DNA from: Xanthobacteraceae bacterium
GTDB lineage: Bacteria; Pseudomonadota; Alphaproteobacteria; Rhizobiales; Xanthobacteraceae
Length of the DNA: 45,730 nucleotides
Assembly (NCBI GenBank): GCA_031291475.1
Contig: JARLIY010000115.1
Coordinates: 1 to 45,730 of the forward strand
Reading direction: 5' to 3'
Below, one piece after another: positions 35,888 to 45,730 of the stretch; position 1 is the first letter of the stretch; every line of letters begins with the position of its first letter. The notes under the pieces were generated by a model. The model had not been told where the DNA came from. It searched no databases and saw only the letters and a list, made by a program, of their open reading frames with translations. A program made the position numbers and the translations under genes.

Positions 35888-37426
35888 ATGACCGAGGCGC
35901 CGGACAGCCAAGAGGAGGTGTTCGCTTTTCTCGCCGATCCCGTGAGCCATGGCGGCAAGAAGGTGCAGCGAATCGATACCCATGCGGCGTCGGTGTTTCT
36001 CGCCGGCGACCGCGCGCTCAAGGTCAAGCGCGCGGTACGCTTTTCCTTTCTCGACTATTCGACGCTCGAAAAGCGCAAGCTCGCCTGCCAGGCCGAGCTT
36101 GCGGTCAACGCGCGCTATGCGCCGGAAATCTACCGCGGCGTCGTTCCGATCACCCGCGAGGTCGGCGGCAAGCTCGCGATCGGTGGCTCAGGAGCCGCGG
36201 TCGAATGGGCGGTGGATATGCGGCGCTTCGACGAAACGCGAACGCTCGATCATCTCAGCGGCGAGATCGACGAGCCGTTGGCCGACTCGCTCGGCCGCGC
36301 CGTCGCCGCCGCGCACGCCAAGGCACCCTCAGTCGACGCACAAGCCTGGATTGCGGCCATCGGTGCCTATATCGACGAGCACGTCGAGGCTTTCCGACAG
36401 CATCCGAATACCTTTCCGCCCGCCGAGGCCGAGGCGCTCGCGCGCGCCAGCCGCACCGCTTACCAGCGCATCACGCCGCTGTTGCGCGAGCGCGGCCGGC
36501 ACGGTTTCGTCCGCCGCATCCACGGCGACCTGCATCTCGGCAATATCGTGCTGATCGGCGGCAAGCCCGTTCTCTTTGACGCCATCGAATTCAGCGATTT
36601 GATCGCCTCCGGCGACGTGTTCTACGACCTCGCTTTCCTGCTCATGGACCTGCTGGAGCGCGGGCTTATGCCTGCCGCTAATATCCTCCTCAACCGTTAC
36701 CTTGCGGAGACGCGGCGCATCGAAGACCTCGATGCACTCGCCGCCTTGCCCTTCTTCCTTTCGCTGCGCGCCGCAATCCGCGCCAAGGTCACGGCGGCGC
36801 GCATGGAACGCGCACCGGCCGCCGAGCAGGCGGCGATTGCGCGGACGGCTCACGCCTACTTCGTCTTCGCTTTGTGCGCGATCGCGCCGGCGCCGCCGAA
36901 ATTCGTCGCCGTCGGCGGCCTGTCGGGCACCGGCAAGACCAAGCTGGCGCGCGATCTGGCGCCGCAGATCGAGCCGATGCCGGGCGCCGTCATCGTGCGC
37001 TCCGATGTCGAGCGCAAGGCGCTGTTCGGCGTCGCGGAGACGGATAAGCTGCCGGACGACGCTTATACCGACGACGTCACCGCCCGCGTCTATGCCGCGC
37101 TCGCCGACAAGGCGCGCCGCATCGTCGCCGCCGGGCATTCGGTAATCGTCGATGCCGTGTTCGCTCGGCCGCAGGAACGCGCCACCATCGCCGCAGCGGC
37201 CAAATCCGCAAATTTCGCCCTGCGCGGACTGTTTCTCACCGCCGATCTCGCCACCCGGGTCGGGCGCGTCGGCACGCGCGCCCGCGATGCTTCCGATGCC
37301 GATGCAAGCGTGGCGCGGGCACAGGAGCGCTTCGATCTCGGCGCGCTCGAATGGACGCCGATCGACGCCTCGGGGGCCCCCGAAGCCACATTGTCGCAGG
37401 CCAAAGCGGCGCTAGCGGCTCCTTGA
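35888..37426 (+). CDS. Fusion of APH-type phosphotransferase and P-loop kinase domains
   Basis: A 512-residue two-domain protein. Residues about 60-320 resemble the aminoglycoside/choline kinase fold, with the catalytic loop HGDLHLGNIVLIGG (212-225) followed by FDAIEFSD. Residues about 335-512 form an AAA_33-type P-loop kinase with GGLSGTGKTKLARDL (Walker A about 343-351), VRSDVERKALFGV and DAVFARPQER. Such bifunctional proteins are widespread in proteobacteria but have no settled substrate. Resistance to aminoglycosides should not be assumed. ATG 35888 has GAGGA upstream. It is divergent from the TPP-enzyme gene with a 131-base gap. Confidence 0.85.
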   Translation: MTEAPDSQEEVFAFLADPVSHGGKKVQRIDTHAASVFLAGDRALKVKRAVRFSFLDYSTLEKRKLACQAELAVNARYAPEIYRGVVPITREVGGKLAIGGSGAAVEWAVDMRRFDETRTLDHLSGEIDEPLADSLGRAVAAAHAKAPSVDAQAWIAAIGAYIDEHVEAFRQHPNTFPPAEAEALARASRTAYQRITPLLRERGRHGFVRRIHGDLHLGNIVLIGGKPVLFDAIEFSDLIASGDVFYDLAFLLMDLLERGLMPAANILLNRYLAETRRIEDLDALAALPFFLSLRAAIRAKVTAARMERAPAAEQAAIARTAHAYFVFALCAIAPAPPKFVAVGGLSGTGKTKLARDLAPQIEPMPGAVIVRSDVERKALFGVAETDKLPDDAYTDDVTARVYAALADKARRIVAAGHSVIVDAVFARPQERATIAAAAKSANFALRGLFLTADLATRVGRVGTRARDASDADASVARAQERFDLGALEWTPIDASGAPEATLSQAKAALAAP

Positions 37427-37493
37427 TTGACTGATACCAGCCCGCGCCAATATAAGCGCGGGGTCGGGAATGAGGGTTAGGAAAGGCGCGGTC

Positions 37494-38150
37494 ATGGCGA
37501 GCAGCGAAGCGACGATACCCGGCGGCACCCACTCGGCCGAAGGAACGCGCCGCGATTTCCTTTTCATCGCCACCGGAACAGTCGCTGCCGTAGGCGCCGC
37601 CGCCACTTTGGTGCCGCTCGTCGCGCAGATGAACCCCGACGCTTCGACACTCGCCGCCGGCGGGCCGGTCGATCTCGATATTTCCAAGATCGAGCCCGGC
37701 CAGCAGGTCGTCATCCGCTGGCGCGAACGTCCGATCTTCGTTTTCCACCGCACGCCGGACACGGTAAAGACCTTGCAAGACCCGAAATTGCTGTCGCAGC
37801 TTTCCGATCCGAATTCCCAACAGACGCAGCAGGCGCCCTACGCCACCAACTGGCACCGCTCGATCAAGCCGGAACTCGGCGTTCTGGTCGGCATTTGCAC
37901 CCATCTCGGCTGCATCCCGATGTTCTATCCGCAGCCAAGCGCGAGCACGCCCGTCGCCGGCTGGCTGGGCGGCTATTTCTGCCCCTGCCACGGCTCCAAA
38001 TACGATCCGGCGGGACGCGTCTTCAGCGGGGTCCCGGCGCCGTACAATCTCCCTGTGCCGCCCTACACCTTCATCAGCGATACGACGATCAGGGTCGGCG
38101 AAAATCCAAGCGGCAGCACCTGGGATTTCGGCGCGATCCGCCAGCTCTAA
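37494..38150 (+). CDS. petA: Ubiquinol-cytochrome c reductase Rieske iron-sulfur subunit
   Basis: The 2Fe-2S subunit of the cytochrome bc1 complex, 218 residues. It starts with a twin-arginine signal-anchor (TRRDFLFIATGTVAA, residues about 18-32). The Rieske motifs are complete: C135-T-H137-L-G-C140 and C163-P-C165-H166-G. ATG 37494 has AGGAAAGG upstream. petB and petC, which normally follow in an operon, are absent: the next gene encodes an MFS transporter. The bc1 genes may be split in this genome, or this may be an extra copy. Confidence 0.94.
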   Translation: MASSEATIPGGTHSAEGTRRDFLFIATGTVAAVGAAATLVPLVAQMNPDASTLAAGGPVDLDISKIEPGQQVVIRWRERPIFVFHRTPDTVKTLQDPKLLSQLSDPNSQQTQQAPYATNWHRSIKPELGVLVGICTHLGCIPMFYPQPSASTPVAGWLGGYFCPCHGSKYDPAGRVFSGVPAPYNLPVPPYTFISDTTIRVGENPSGSTWDFGAIRQL

Positions 38151-38208
38151 GCGCGCTGCATAAGCGTGTTGCGGATGCTTTCGGCTCCCCCCTCGACCAT
38201 AATGCGGC

Positions 38209-39366
38209 ATGGCTTTCGACCTTCGCGCGCTTGCCATCGCCACGGCGGGCTTCACCGCATTCGTCAATCTCTATTCGCCGCAGGCGCTGCTGCCCGAATT
38301 GTCGCTTGAATTCGGCGTCGGCGCCGGCGCGATCAGCGCCTTGATGACTGCGAGCACCGCCGCCATCGCACTGACCGCGCCATTCACCGGCGCGCTTGCC
38401 GACGTTCTCGGTCGCAAACGCCTGATCACCGCCGCCGGCTTTGCCGTTCTGGTGCCGACGCTGATCATGACTTTTGCAATGAGCGTGCCGCAACTCGTCA
38501 TCCTGCGTTTCGTCCAGGGCCTTTTGCTGCCGCCGATTTTTACCGTCGCGGTCGCCTATGTCGGCGACGAGTGGCCGCCGGCCGACGTACCGCGCGTCGC
38601 CGGGTTGTTCATTTCCGGATCGAGCGTGGGCGGCTTCTGCGGCCGATTCATCACCGGCGTCATTGCCGATCTGGTCGGCTGGCGCGTCTCCTTCGCCGCC
38701 GTGGCGCTACTGACGCTGGCCGGCGTGATGATCGTCACTATCGCACTGCCGCGCGAACGGCGCTTCGTGCGCTCAGGCGGTTTCTCCGCTTCGGCCTGGC
38801 AGATGCTCGCCCATTTGGGCAATCCGCGGCTGCTCGCCATCTACGCCGTCGGCTTCGGCGTTTTGTTCAACTTCATTGCCACCTTCACCTATGTGAGCTT
38901 TCACCTGGCCGGGCCGCCCTACTATTTTACCCCGACCTTGCTCGGCGCCCTGTTCGCCACCTATCTCAGCGGCAGTTTCACCGTGCCGTGGGTCGGCCGC
39001 GCGATCTTGCTGTTCGGCCGCCGGCGCTTTGTGCTCGGCGTTATCGCGATTTGGATCGCCGGCGCGCTCATGCTGCTGGCGCCGCCGGTCGCCATTATCA
39101 TCGTCGGACTGACGCTTTGCGCCACCTGCGGCATGGTGTGCCAGGCGGTCTCGACGGGTTACGTCGTCACCACCGCCAAGGAGGGACGCTCGTCCGCCGC
39201 CGGTCTCTATGCGTCGACGTTCTACATCGGCGGCAGCGCCGGTGCGTTCCTCATGGGCTTTGTCTGGAGCGCCACCGGCTGGACCGGCTGCGTCGCCGCC
39301 ATCGTCGCCACGCAGGTCGTCATGGCGGCGATCGTGGCGCTGGCCTGGGAGCGGTCGCGGATTTGA
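38209..39366 (+). CDS. MFS transporter
   Basis: A 385-residue major facilitator with 12 predicted helices. The motif A loop between helices 2 and 3 reads GALADVLGRKRLI, and the first helix contains FVNLYSPQALLPELS, resembling the YnfM/drug:H+ antiporter group. No soluble substrate-specific feature helps; the cargo is unknown. The ATG at 38209 is not preceded by a strong ribosome site. It lies 58 bases after petA and 28 bases before the luciferase-like gene, all on the same strand. Confidence 0.88.
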   Translation: MAFDLRALAIATAGFTAFVNLYSPQALLPELSLEFGVGAGAISALMTASTAAIALTAPFTGALADVLGRKRLITAAGFAVLVPTLIMTFAMSVPQLVILRFVQGLLLPPIFTVAVAYVGDEWPPADVPRVAGLFISGSSVGGFCGRFITGVIADLVGWRVSFAAVALLTLAGVMIVTIALPRERRFVRSGGFSASAWQMLAHLGNPRLLAIYAVGFGVLFNFIATFTYVSFHLAGPPYYFTPTLLGALFATYLSGSFTVPWVGRAILLFGRRRFVLGVIAIWIAGALMLLAPPVAIIIVGLTLCATCGMVCQAVSTGYVVTTAKEGRSSAAGLYASTFYIGGSAGAFLMGFVWSATGWTGCVAAIVATQVVMAAIVALAWERSRI

Positions 39367-39394
39367 GGTCCGGTATTGCAGGGGGAGACGCAGC

Positions 39395-40525
39395 ATGGAG
39401 CAGGATCGGCTTGACACGAATCCGGTATTCGGCCGTCGCAAGCTGAAATTCGGCACTTTTCAGACCAATCTCGACAGCGGCTGCGTTATGTCGGGCCTCG
39501 ACGGCCGGCTTGAAATCACCTGGCCGAACACGGTGGCGCTGGCAAAACTCGCCGACGACATGGAGTTCGAAGCGATCGTGCCAGTGGCGCGCTGGCGCGG
39601 ATTTGGCGGCGCGCACAATCCGCAAGGGCCGGGCTTTGAGGCCTACACCTGGGCGGCCGGCATCTCCGCCTCCACCGCACGTAGCGGCGTGGTCTCGACG
39701 TCGCACGTGTCGCTCAATCATCCGATAATTGCCGCCAAGCAATGCTCCGTTATCGATCACATCTCCAATGGCCGCTTCACGCTGAACGTCGTCTGCGGCT
39801 GGAACGGGCCGGAAATGGAAATGTTCGATGTGCCGCTGACCGGCCACGAGGACCGTTATGCCCGCGCCGAAGAATGGCTTGCCATCGTCAGGCGGCTCTG
39901 GACCGAAGACGCGGACTTCGACCACGACGGGCGCTTCTATCGGATCAAAAAGGGCTACCTGCAGCCGAAGCCGATCCAGAAACCCTATCCGGCCATCATG
40001 AATGCCGGCTCATCCGAGCGCGGTCGGCATTTCGCGGCAAAGAATTGCGATCTCGTCTACACAGTGCTGCGCACCCACGACTTCGACGCCTGCGCCGCCC
40101 ATGTCGCGGCCTATCACCGCCTCGCCCGCGAGGAATACGGGCGCACCGTTCGCGTGTGGACGCTTGCGACCGTCGTGCAGGGCGAGACCGAACGGGAGGC
40201 GCGGCGATTTTACGACTATTATGTGCACGAGAAAGGCGACTGGGTCGCCGCCGGCAACGTCGTCGCCGCGATGGCAGCCGAGATCAACGAACGCAATTAT
40301 CCGGCCGAGCGTGCGCGCGCGATGGCGGAGATGTTCGTATCCGGCTGGGGCGGGCATCCGCTGATCGGCACCAAGGAGCAGATCGTCGATGGGCTTGCCC
40401 GCCTCTCGCGCATGGGTATCGACGGCGTACTGCTGTCATGGCCGCGCTTCGAAGCGGGCATGCGCGAGTTCCGCGACATGACGTTGCCGCTGGTCAAGCA
40501 GGCGGGCTTGCGCGACCAGTATTAG
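39395..40525 (+). CDS. LLM-class flavin-dependent monooxygenase
   Basis: A 376-residue luciferase-like TIM-barrel oxidoreductase using FMN (or F420). Typical elements are MEFEAIVPVARWRGFGG at strand 2, SLNHPIIAAKQCSVIDHIS with NGRFTLNVVCGWN, and the GHEDRYARAEEWLAIVRRLW helix. The residue pattern resembles the RutA/SfnG subgroup (pyrimidine or alkylsulfone oxygenases), but this is judged by eye. ATG 39395 has GGGGGAG upstream. The neighbouring MFS transporter may import its substrate. Confidence 0.86.
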   Translation: MEQDRLDTNPVFGRRKLKFGTFQTNLDSGCVMSGLDGRLEITWPNTVALAKLADDMEFEAIVPVARWRGFGGAHNPQGPGFEAYTWAAGISASTARSGVVSTSHVSLNHPIIAAKQCSVIDHISNGRFTLNVVCGWNGPEMEMFDVPLTGHEDRYARAEEWLAIVRRLWTEDADFDHDGRFYRIKKGYLQPKPIQKPYPAIMNAGSSERGRHFAAKNCDLVYTVLRTHDFDACAAHVAAYHRLAREEYGRTVRVWTLATVVQGETEREARRFYDYYVHEKGDWVAAGNVVAAMAAEINERNYPAERARAMAEMFVSGWGGHPLIGTKEQIVDGLARLSRMGIDGVLLSWPRFEAGMREFRDMTLPLVKQAGLRDQY

Positions 40526-40528
40526 CCG

Positions 40529-41905
40529 TCAGCGGCTGTCGAGATTGGAGACCTGCTTCACGTCGCGCGGCAACGGCGCGACAAAGCCGCCGGCGCGCGC
40601 CGCCTGGTCGAGCGCGGCGCGGTCCAACGCCTCGTCATGGGCGTAGATATCCTCGCGAAATTCGATGGTGCCGTCGCGTGTCATCCAGCCGGTGAGATAG
40701 ACCCAGGCGACCGGCATCTTCCGCGGCAGGTTGATGACCTTGCGCTCGCCGGTGGCGATGCCGGCATCGATCGCGGCGCGATTCCAGCCCGGCACGTCTT
40801 CGAGGATCCAGGCGGCGAGATCGCGCACATTGTCGACGCGGGTGCAGCCGTGGGAGTCGAAGCGATAGTCGTTGTCGAAAAGTTTCCGCGCGTCGGTGTC
40901 GTGCATGTACACCGAATAGGGATTCGGCATGTCGATCTTGAGATAGCCGAGCGCGTTCCAGGTGCCGGAATTCTGGCGGATGGTGAAGTTGGGCGACCGG
41001 TCGGACGACCAGTCGATGGAGTGCGGATCGATCTCGTCGTCATGCGCGCCGAGCACGCGCATATGCATGCGGCTGAGATAGGTCGGATCGCGCCGCATAT
41101 GGGCGAAAATCTCGTTCTTGGTGATCGAGAGCGGCACCGTCCAGGTCGGATTGAGATCGATCGCGGTGATGGAAGCGGTGAGCGTCGGCGACGGCTTGTC
41201 GACCTTGCCGACGATCACGCGATAGCGCCGCTCGACTTTGTCGTGGCCGACGGCCTCGACAAAGGCTGCCGGAATGTTCACCACCACGTAGCGCTCGGCG
41301 AAAATAAAATCCATGCCGAGCAGGCGCTCGAGGGAGGCTTCGAGTTGTTGGATGCGCGCGGCGACCGGGACGTTGAGCGCGCGCAGTGTCTGCGCGCCGA
41401 CGCTGCCGGTCGCCTCAAGCCCATGACGCAATTGAAACCGCTTGACGCCTTCGGCGACGGCGGCGTCATAGCCGTCGCCCGCCTCCTGGTCGGCCGCCAT
41501 ATCCTCGGTGACGACGAGACGCCGGCGCAGCAAGGCGACCGCCGGCCCGCTTGCGCCCGGCGCGAGCTTGGCATCGACGGGTAGCGCGGGCCAGCCGCCG
41601 CGCACTTGGACATCGGCATAGCTAAGCAGCGCCTCTTTGAGGCGCGCGTAGGTGCCTTCGTCGAAGACCGGATCGGACGACAGCGCCAGCGCGGCTGCTG
41701 AGCGCGCCTCCGGCGTGGAGGGGGTCCTGGCGGCTGCGGGCTTTGCCGCCAGCCGCGCCGGTTTGGTGGCCGCCGGGGCCGCGGCCGGAGGCTGCTGTGC
41801 GTTCGGATTGATGATGACCGGCTGGCCGGCGATCTGCGGCGTCTGCGCAACAGCCGAAACGGTGGCCAAGGCCAAGATGACGGCAGCGACCGGAAGCGCC
41901 CGCAT
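40529..41905 (-). CDS. Murein L,D-transpeptidase, YcbB/LdtD-like
   Basis: A periplasmic enzyme making 3-3 cross-links in peptidoglycan; 458 residues from ATG 41905. Signal peptide about 1-20 (ending AVAQ), an Ala/Pro linker to about 70, a peptidoglycan-binding region with VKRFQLRHGLEATGSVGAQT (about 153-172), and a YkuD domain with the catalytic motif SHGC (351-354) in FDSHGCTRVDNVRDLA. The order of domains matches LdtD. It starts 23 bases after the ftsH stop on the same strand and is probably cotranscribed. It is a second, unrelated-looking L,D-transpeptidase in this window. Confidence 0.93.
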   Translation of the reverse strand: MRALPVAAVILALATVSAVAQTPQIAGQPVIINPNAQQPPAAAPAATKPARLAAKPAAARTPSTPEARSAAALALSSDPVFDEGTYARLKEALLSYADVQVRGGWPALPVDAKLAPGASGPAVALLRRRLVVTEDMAADQEAGDGYDAAVAEGVKRFQLRHGLEATGSVGAQTLRALNVPVAARIQQLEASLERLLGMDFIFAERYVVVNIPAAFVEAVGHDKVERRYRVIVGKVDKPSPTLTASITAIDLNPTWTVPLSITKNEIFAHMRRDPTYLSRMHMRVLGAHDDEIDPHSIDWSSDRSPNFTIRQNSGTWNALGYLKIDMPNPYSVYMHDTDARKLFDNDYRFDSHGCTRVDNVRDLAAWILEDVPGWNRAAIDAGIATGERKVINLPRKMPVAWVYLTGWMTRDGTIEFREDIYAHDEALDRAALDQAARAGGFVAPLPRDVKQVSNLDSR

Positions 41906-41928
41906 GAAACCCCCTGCCCGGCCGACTG

Positions 41929-43854
<1,926 letters not shown>

Positions 43855-43953
43855 CGCATGTCCTCGGCCGGCAACCTGCCGGCGCCCAACGGCCTAAGAA
43901 TGCTCACGAATCGTGGCCGCATCACGTCTTACCCGCGAAATGTAATCGTCAAG

Positions 43954-43979
43954 CCCCCGCCTGCCAAGGGAAGCGGGGG
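43954..43979 (-). terminator. Hairpin between tilS and ftsH
   Basis: On the minus strand CCCCCGC and GCGGGGG pair over 7 bases around a 12-base loop. No T-tract follows; instead a -35-like CTTGAC (43948-43953) abuts the stem. It may weaken read-through from tilS and precede a separate ftsH promoter; I cannot see a convincing -10. Confidence 0.4.
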
Positions 43980-44016
43980 ATTGGGCAAGCTGTTTATTCT
44001 ACTGCTCTTTCGTAAA

Positions 44017-45072
44017 TCAGCCCTTGCCGGTCCGGCGGGCGGTTCGCCGACGCGGCGGGGAGCGCTCGACGCTCAGCCGGCCGCCGCCGAGGCTGACCAG
44101 AGCGCCGGCAAGCGTACGGCGCAGCGGCCCGCGGGCCTGCCGCAGCGCCTCATAAAGCATCTCGAGCTTGCCGAGCTCGACCGCTCCTTCGTCACCCGCA
44201 TGCGTAATGGCGCGGCCGAGGAGGCGCAGCGCCACTTCGGCAGGCAGGTCGCGAAATCGCACCGCTTCGAAAGCAATCGGGCCGCGCTCCGGCCACGGGC
44301 CGGAAGCCAACGCCGCCTGCGCGGCATCAACGGCGAACGCGACGGTAGCCTCGGCGCGCCGCATGCGCGCCGCGAGACGCGCCAGACCGCGCGCATCGAG
44401 CCCCTCGCGCGCAAGCTCCCTCATCATCGCCCGCAGCCGCGTGCGGGCATAGCGCGGATCGCGGTTGGTCGGATCCTCGCTGTGGCGGACGCCGGCGGCC
44501 TTAAGCGTCGCCAGCAGCCGCGCCTTGGAGATGCGCAGCAGCGGACGGACGAGAAAGATCGCCGCATCGTCGCTGGCGGGAATGGGCAGCGCGTGCGCCA
44601 TCCCGGCAAGCCCGGTCAGGCCGCTGCCGCGCGCCAGCCGGAACAGCACGGTTTCCGCCTGGTCGTCGAGCGTGTGCGCGGTGAGCACGTGCCCATAGCC
44701 GGCGCGCATTGCCGCCTGCGCCAGCAGCTGGTAGCGCGCACGCCGCGCCGCCTCCTGCAAGCCTGTCTTCGGCTTTTTGCCGCGCCAGCAGAGCGTACGG
44801 TGCGGCACGCCGAGCCGGCGCGCGAGGCGTTTGACCGCCGCGGCTTCGCGCGCCGATTCCGGCCGCAGGCCATGGTCGATCGTGACGGCGAACAGCTTGG
44901 GCGCGCGCTTGCGCCGCTTTTTGACCGCCTTGGCCCAGCGCGCCGCGATGACGAGGAGCGCGGTGGAATCGGAGCCGCCGGAGACAGCGAGCACCAACCC
45001 GCGCAAATCTTCAAGACCACTGAACAGCGCGCCCGCTTCCTCGCCGCGAACCGCCTGGTCAGCAATGCCCAC
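44017..45072 (-). CDS. tilS: tRNA(Ile)-lysidine synthetase
   Basis: A 351-residue enzyme that changes C34 of the tRNA-Ile CAU anticodon to lysidine so that it reads AUA. The PP-loop ATP motif SGGSDS is at 31-36, followed by TIDHGLRPES and the tRNA-binding stretch LTAHTLDDQAETVLFRLARG. RPLLRISKARLLATLK and EDPTNRDPRYARTRLR complete the family pattern. The C-terminal substrate-binding domain found in E. coli TilS is largely absent, common in alphaproteobacteria. The GTG start lies inside the 3' end of cpoB (overlap 14 bases), implying coupling. Confidence 0.94.
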   Translation of the reverse strand: MGIADQAVRGEEAGALFSGLEDLRGLVLAVSGGSDSTALLVIAARWAKAVKKRRKRAPKLFAVTIDHGLRPESAREAAAVKRLARRLGVPHRTLCWRGKKPKTGLQEAARRARYQLLAQAAMRAGYGHVLTAHTLDDQAETVLFRLARGSGLTGLAGMAHALPIPASDDAAIFLVRPLLRISKARLLATLKAAGVRHSEDPTNRDPRYARTRLRAMMRELAREGLDARGLARLAARMRRAEATVAFAVDAAQAALASGPWPERGPIAFEAVRFRDLPAEVALRLLGRAITHAGDEGAVELGKLEMLYEALRQARGPLRRTLAGALVSLGGGRLSVERSPPRRRTARRTGKG

Positions 45073-45730
45073 GCTTTTGTTCTCGCTCCACGGCCTGTTT
45101 TATGCTCGCAGCGGCGCGCGGATATTTGCGCAGCACCTCGCCCAGCGAGGCGCAAGCGGCTTCCTTTTCGCCCAAAGCCGCCAGCGACTGGCCAAGCCGC
45201 AACAGCGCCTCTGGCGCCCGCGCGGTCGTATCATACTTCGTGGAGACGGCGAGGAACGACTCGGCCGCGTCGCGATATTGCTGCTGCTGGAACAGGCTTT
45301 CGCCGAGCCAATAGTGCGCTTCCGGCGCCAGCCGATCACTCGGATACTGGCGCAGGAACGTGCGGAAGCCTTCGGCGGCGAGGCCATAATCCTTGTGCAA
45401 CACGTAGCCGTAAGCAAGGTCGTAGGCGTCCCGCGGCGAGCTTGTCGGCGGCAAAGTCGCCTGCATGGCGCCGGTCCCGCTTGGATTATTCGGTGGCGGC
45501 GGTGGCAATTCGCCGGGCGGCGCGGTGCCGGGCGTCGAGAGATCGAGCGGCGCGCCGATTTGGCGGGGCGCGGGAGCGGGCGGCTCCGCGATCGGAGGCG
45601 GCGGCTCGGTTGCGGCGGTGCTCGTGCCCAACGGGCGCGGCGCGCCCGGCGCGTTCGGATTGGCCGCCGGGTCGAAGGCATCGCCGCGGCGGCTCGTCGC
45701 CATCGGCGGCTCCGGCGGCTCCGGCGGCGC
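45059..45730 (-). CDS. cpoB: Tol-Pal system protein CpoB/YbgF, C-terminal part (cut by window edge)
   Basis: The frame is open to the right edge of the window, so only the C-terminal part of about 223 residues is present. It shows a Pro-rich linker and then TPR repeats (DLAYGYVLHKDYGLAAEGFR, YWLGESLFQQQQYRDAAESF, LLRLGQSLAALGEKEAACAS), the YbgF/CpoB tail that coordinates peptidoglycan synthesis with outer-membrane constriction. The missing N-terminus should hold a signal peptide and coiled coil; the methionine at 45703 is probably internal. Adjacent tolQRAB-pal genes would be expected beyond the edge. Confidence 0.88.
   Translation of the reverse strand, partial: APPEPPEPPMATSRRGDAFDPAANPNAPGAPRPLGTSTAATEPPPPIAEPPAPAPRQIGAPLDLSTPGTAPPGELPPPPPNNPSGTGAMQATLPPTSSPRDAYDLAYGYVLHKDYGLAAEGFRTFLRQYPSDRLAPEAHYWLGESLFQQQQYRDAAESFLAVSTKYDTTARAPEALLRLGQSLAALGEKEAACASLGEVLRKYPRAAASIKQAVEREQKRGHC

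Noticed and set aside
35888..36560. Aminoglycoside resistance gene
   Set aside because: The APH-like domain is fused to a P-loop kinase and has only general kinase motifs; nothing indicates antibiotic modification.

Overview
The window looks like ordinary chromosome from a GC-rich alphaproteobacterium, most likely order Hyphomicrobiales (Rhizobiales), in the Bradyrhizobium/Rhodopseudomonas/Xanthobacteraceae neighbourhood. This is inferred from gene content: the alphaproteobacterial-type HisRS, a complete livGFHM set followed by LivK-like binding proteins, CIRCE-controlled groESL, the cpoB-tilS-ftsH string and the many Ala/Arg-rich proteins. No species call is possible from sequence reading alone. 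There are no tRNA or rRNA genes, no CRISPR array, no prophage and no recognisable insertion sequence. Nearly all of the DNA is coding.

Layout. 1-1.2 kb: a Crp/Fnr regulator and a truncated GAF-domain remnant. 1.3-5.9 kb: histidine block hisS-hisZ-hisG, then an enoyl-CoA hydratase. 5.9-10.5 kb: envelope genes (GtrA and a divergent GT2 glycosyltransferase, an L,D-transpeptidase with Tyr/Gln/Pro repeats), a CheZ-like phosphatase and a lipoprotein. 10.6-13.1 kb: two small palindromic repeats, then promoter, CIRCE, groES and groEL. The groEL reading frame is interrupted by one in-frame amber codon. 13.1-20.2 kb: a methyltransferase, a META-like secreted protein, an LldP-type lactate/glycolate permease with a clear terminator, an SbmA/YddA-like ABC exporter, a DUF427 protein, a PanE-like reductase and a histone-H1-like protein. 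20.3-25.9 kb: glycolate oxidase glcDEF, a divergent cytochrome c and a double universal stress protein. 26.1-33.4 kb: a branched-chain-type ABC importer (livG, livF, livH, livM) followed by three tandem paralogous binding proteins. 33.4-40.5 kb: a TetR regulator, a TPP-dependent enzyme, an APH/P-loop kinase fusion, a Rieske protein without petB/petC, an MFS transporter and a luciferase-like oxidoreductase. 40.5 kb to the end (minus strand): cpoB (cut by the window edge), tilS, ftsH and a YcbB-like L,D-transpeptidase.

How the genes work together. hisZ/hisG make the first enzyme of histidine synthesis. The lldP-type permease and glcDEF would import and oxidise glycolate or lactate, possibly passing electrons to the quinone pool. 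The liv cluster is a complete importer with three interchangeable receptors. The cpoB-tilS-ftsH-ldt string combines envelope maintenance and protein quality control.

No wholly new multi-gene system was found. The items most worth a second look are the amber codon inside an otherwise intact CIRCE-controlled groEL, the triplicated binding protein with divergence at possible ligand-contact positions, the mosaic codon usage inside hisS, the nested inverted repeats in front of the repeat-rich L,D-transpeptidase, the paired palindromic elements before groES and the isolated CheZ-like gene.
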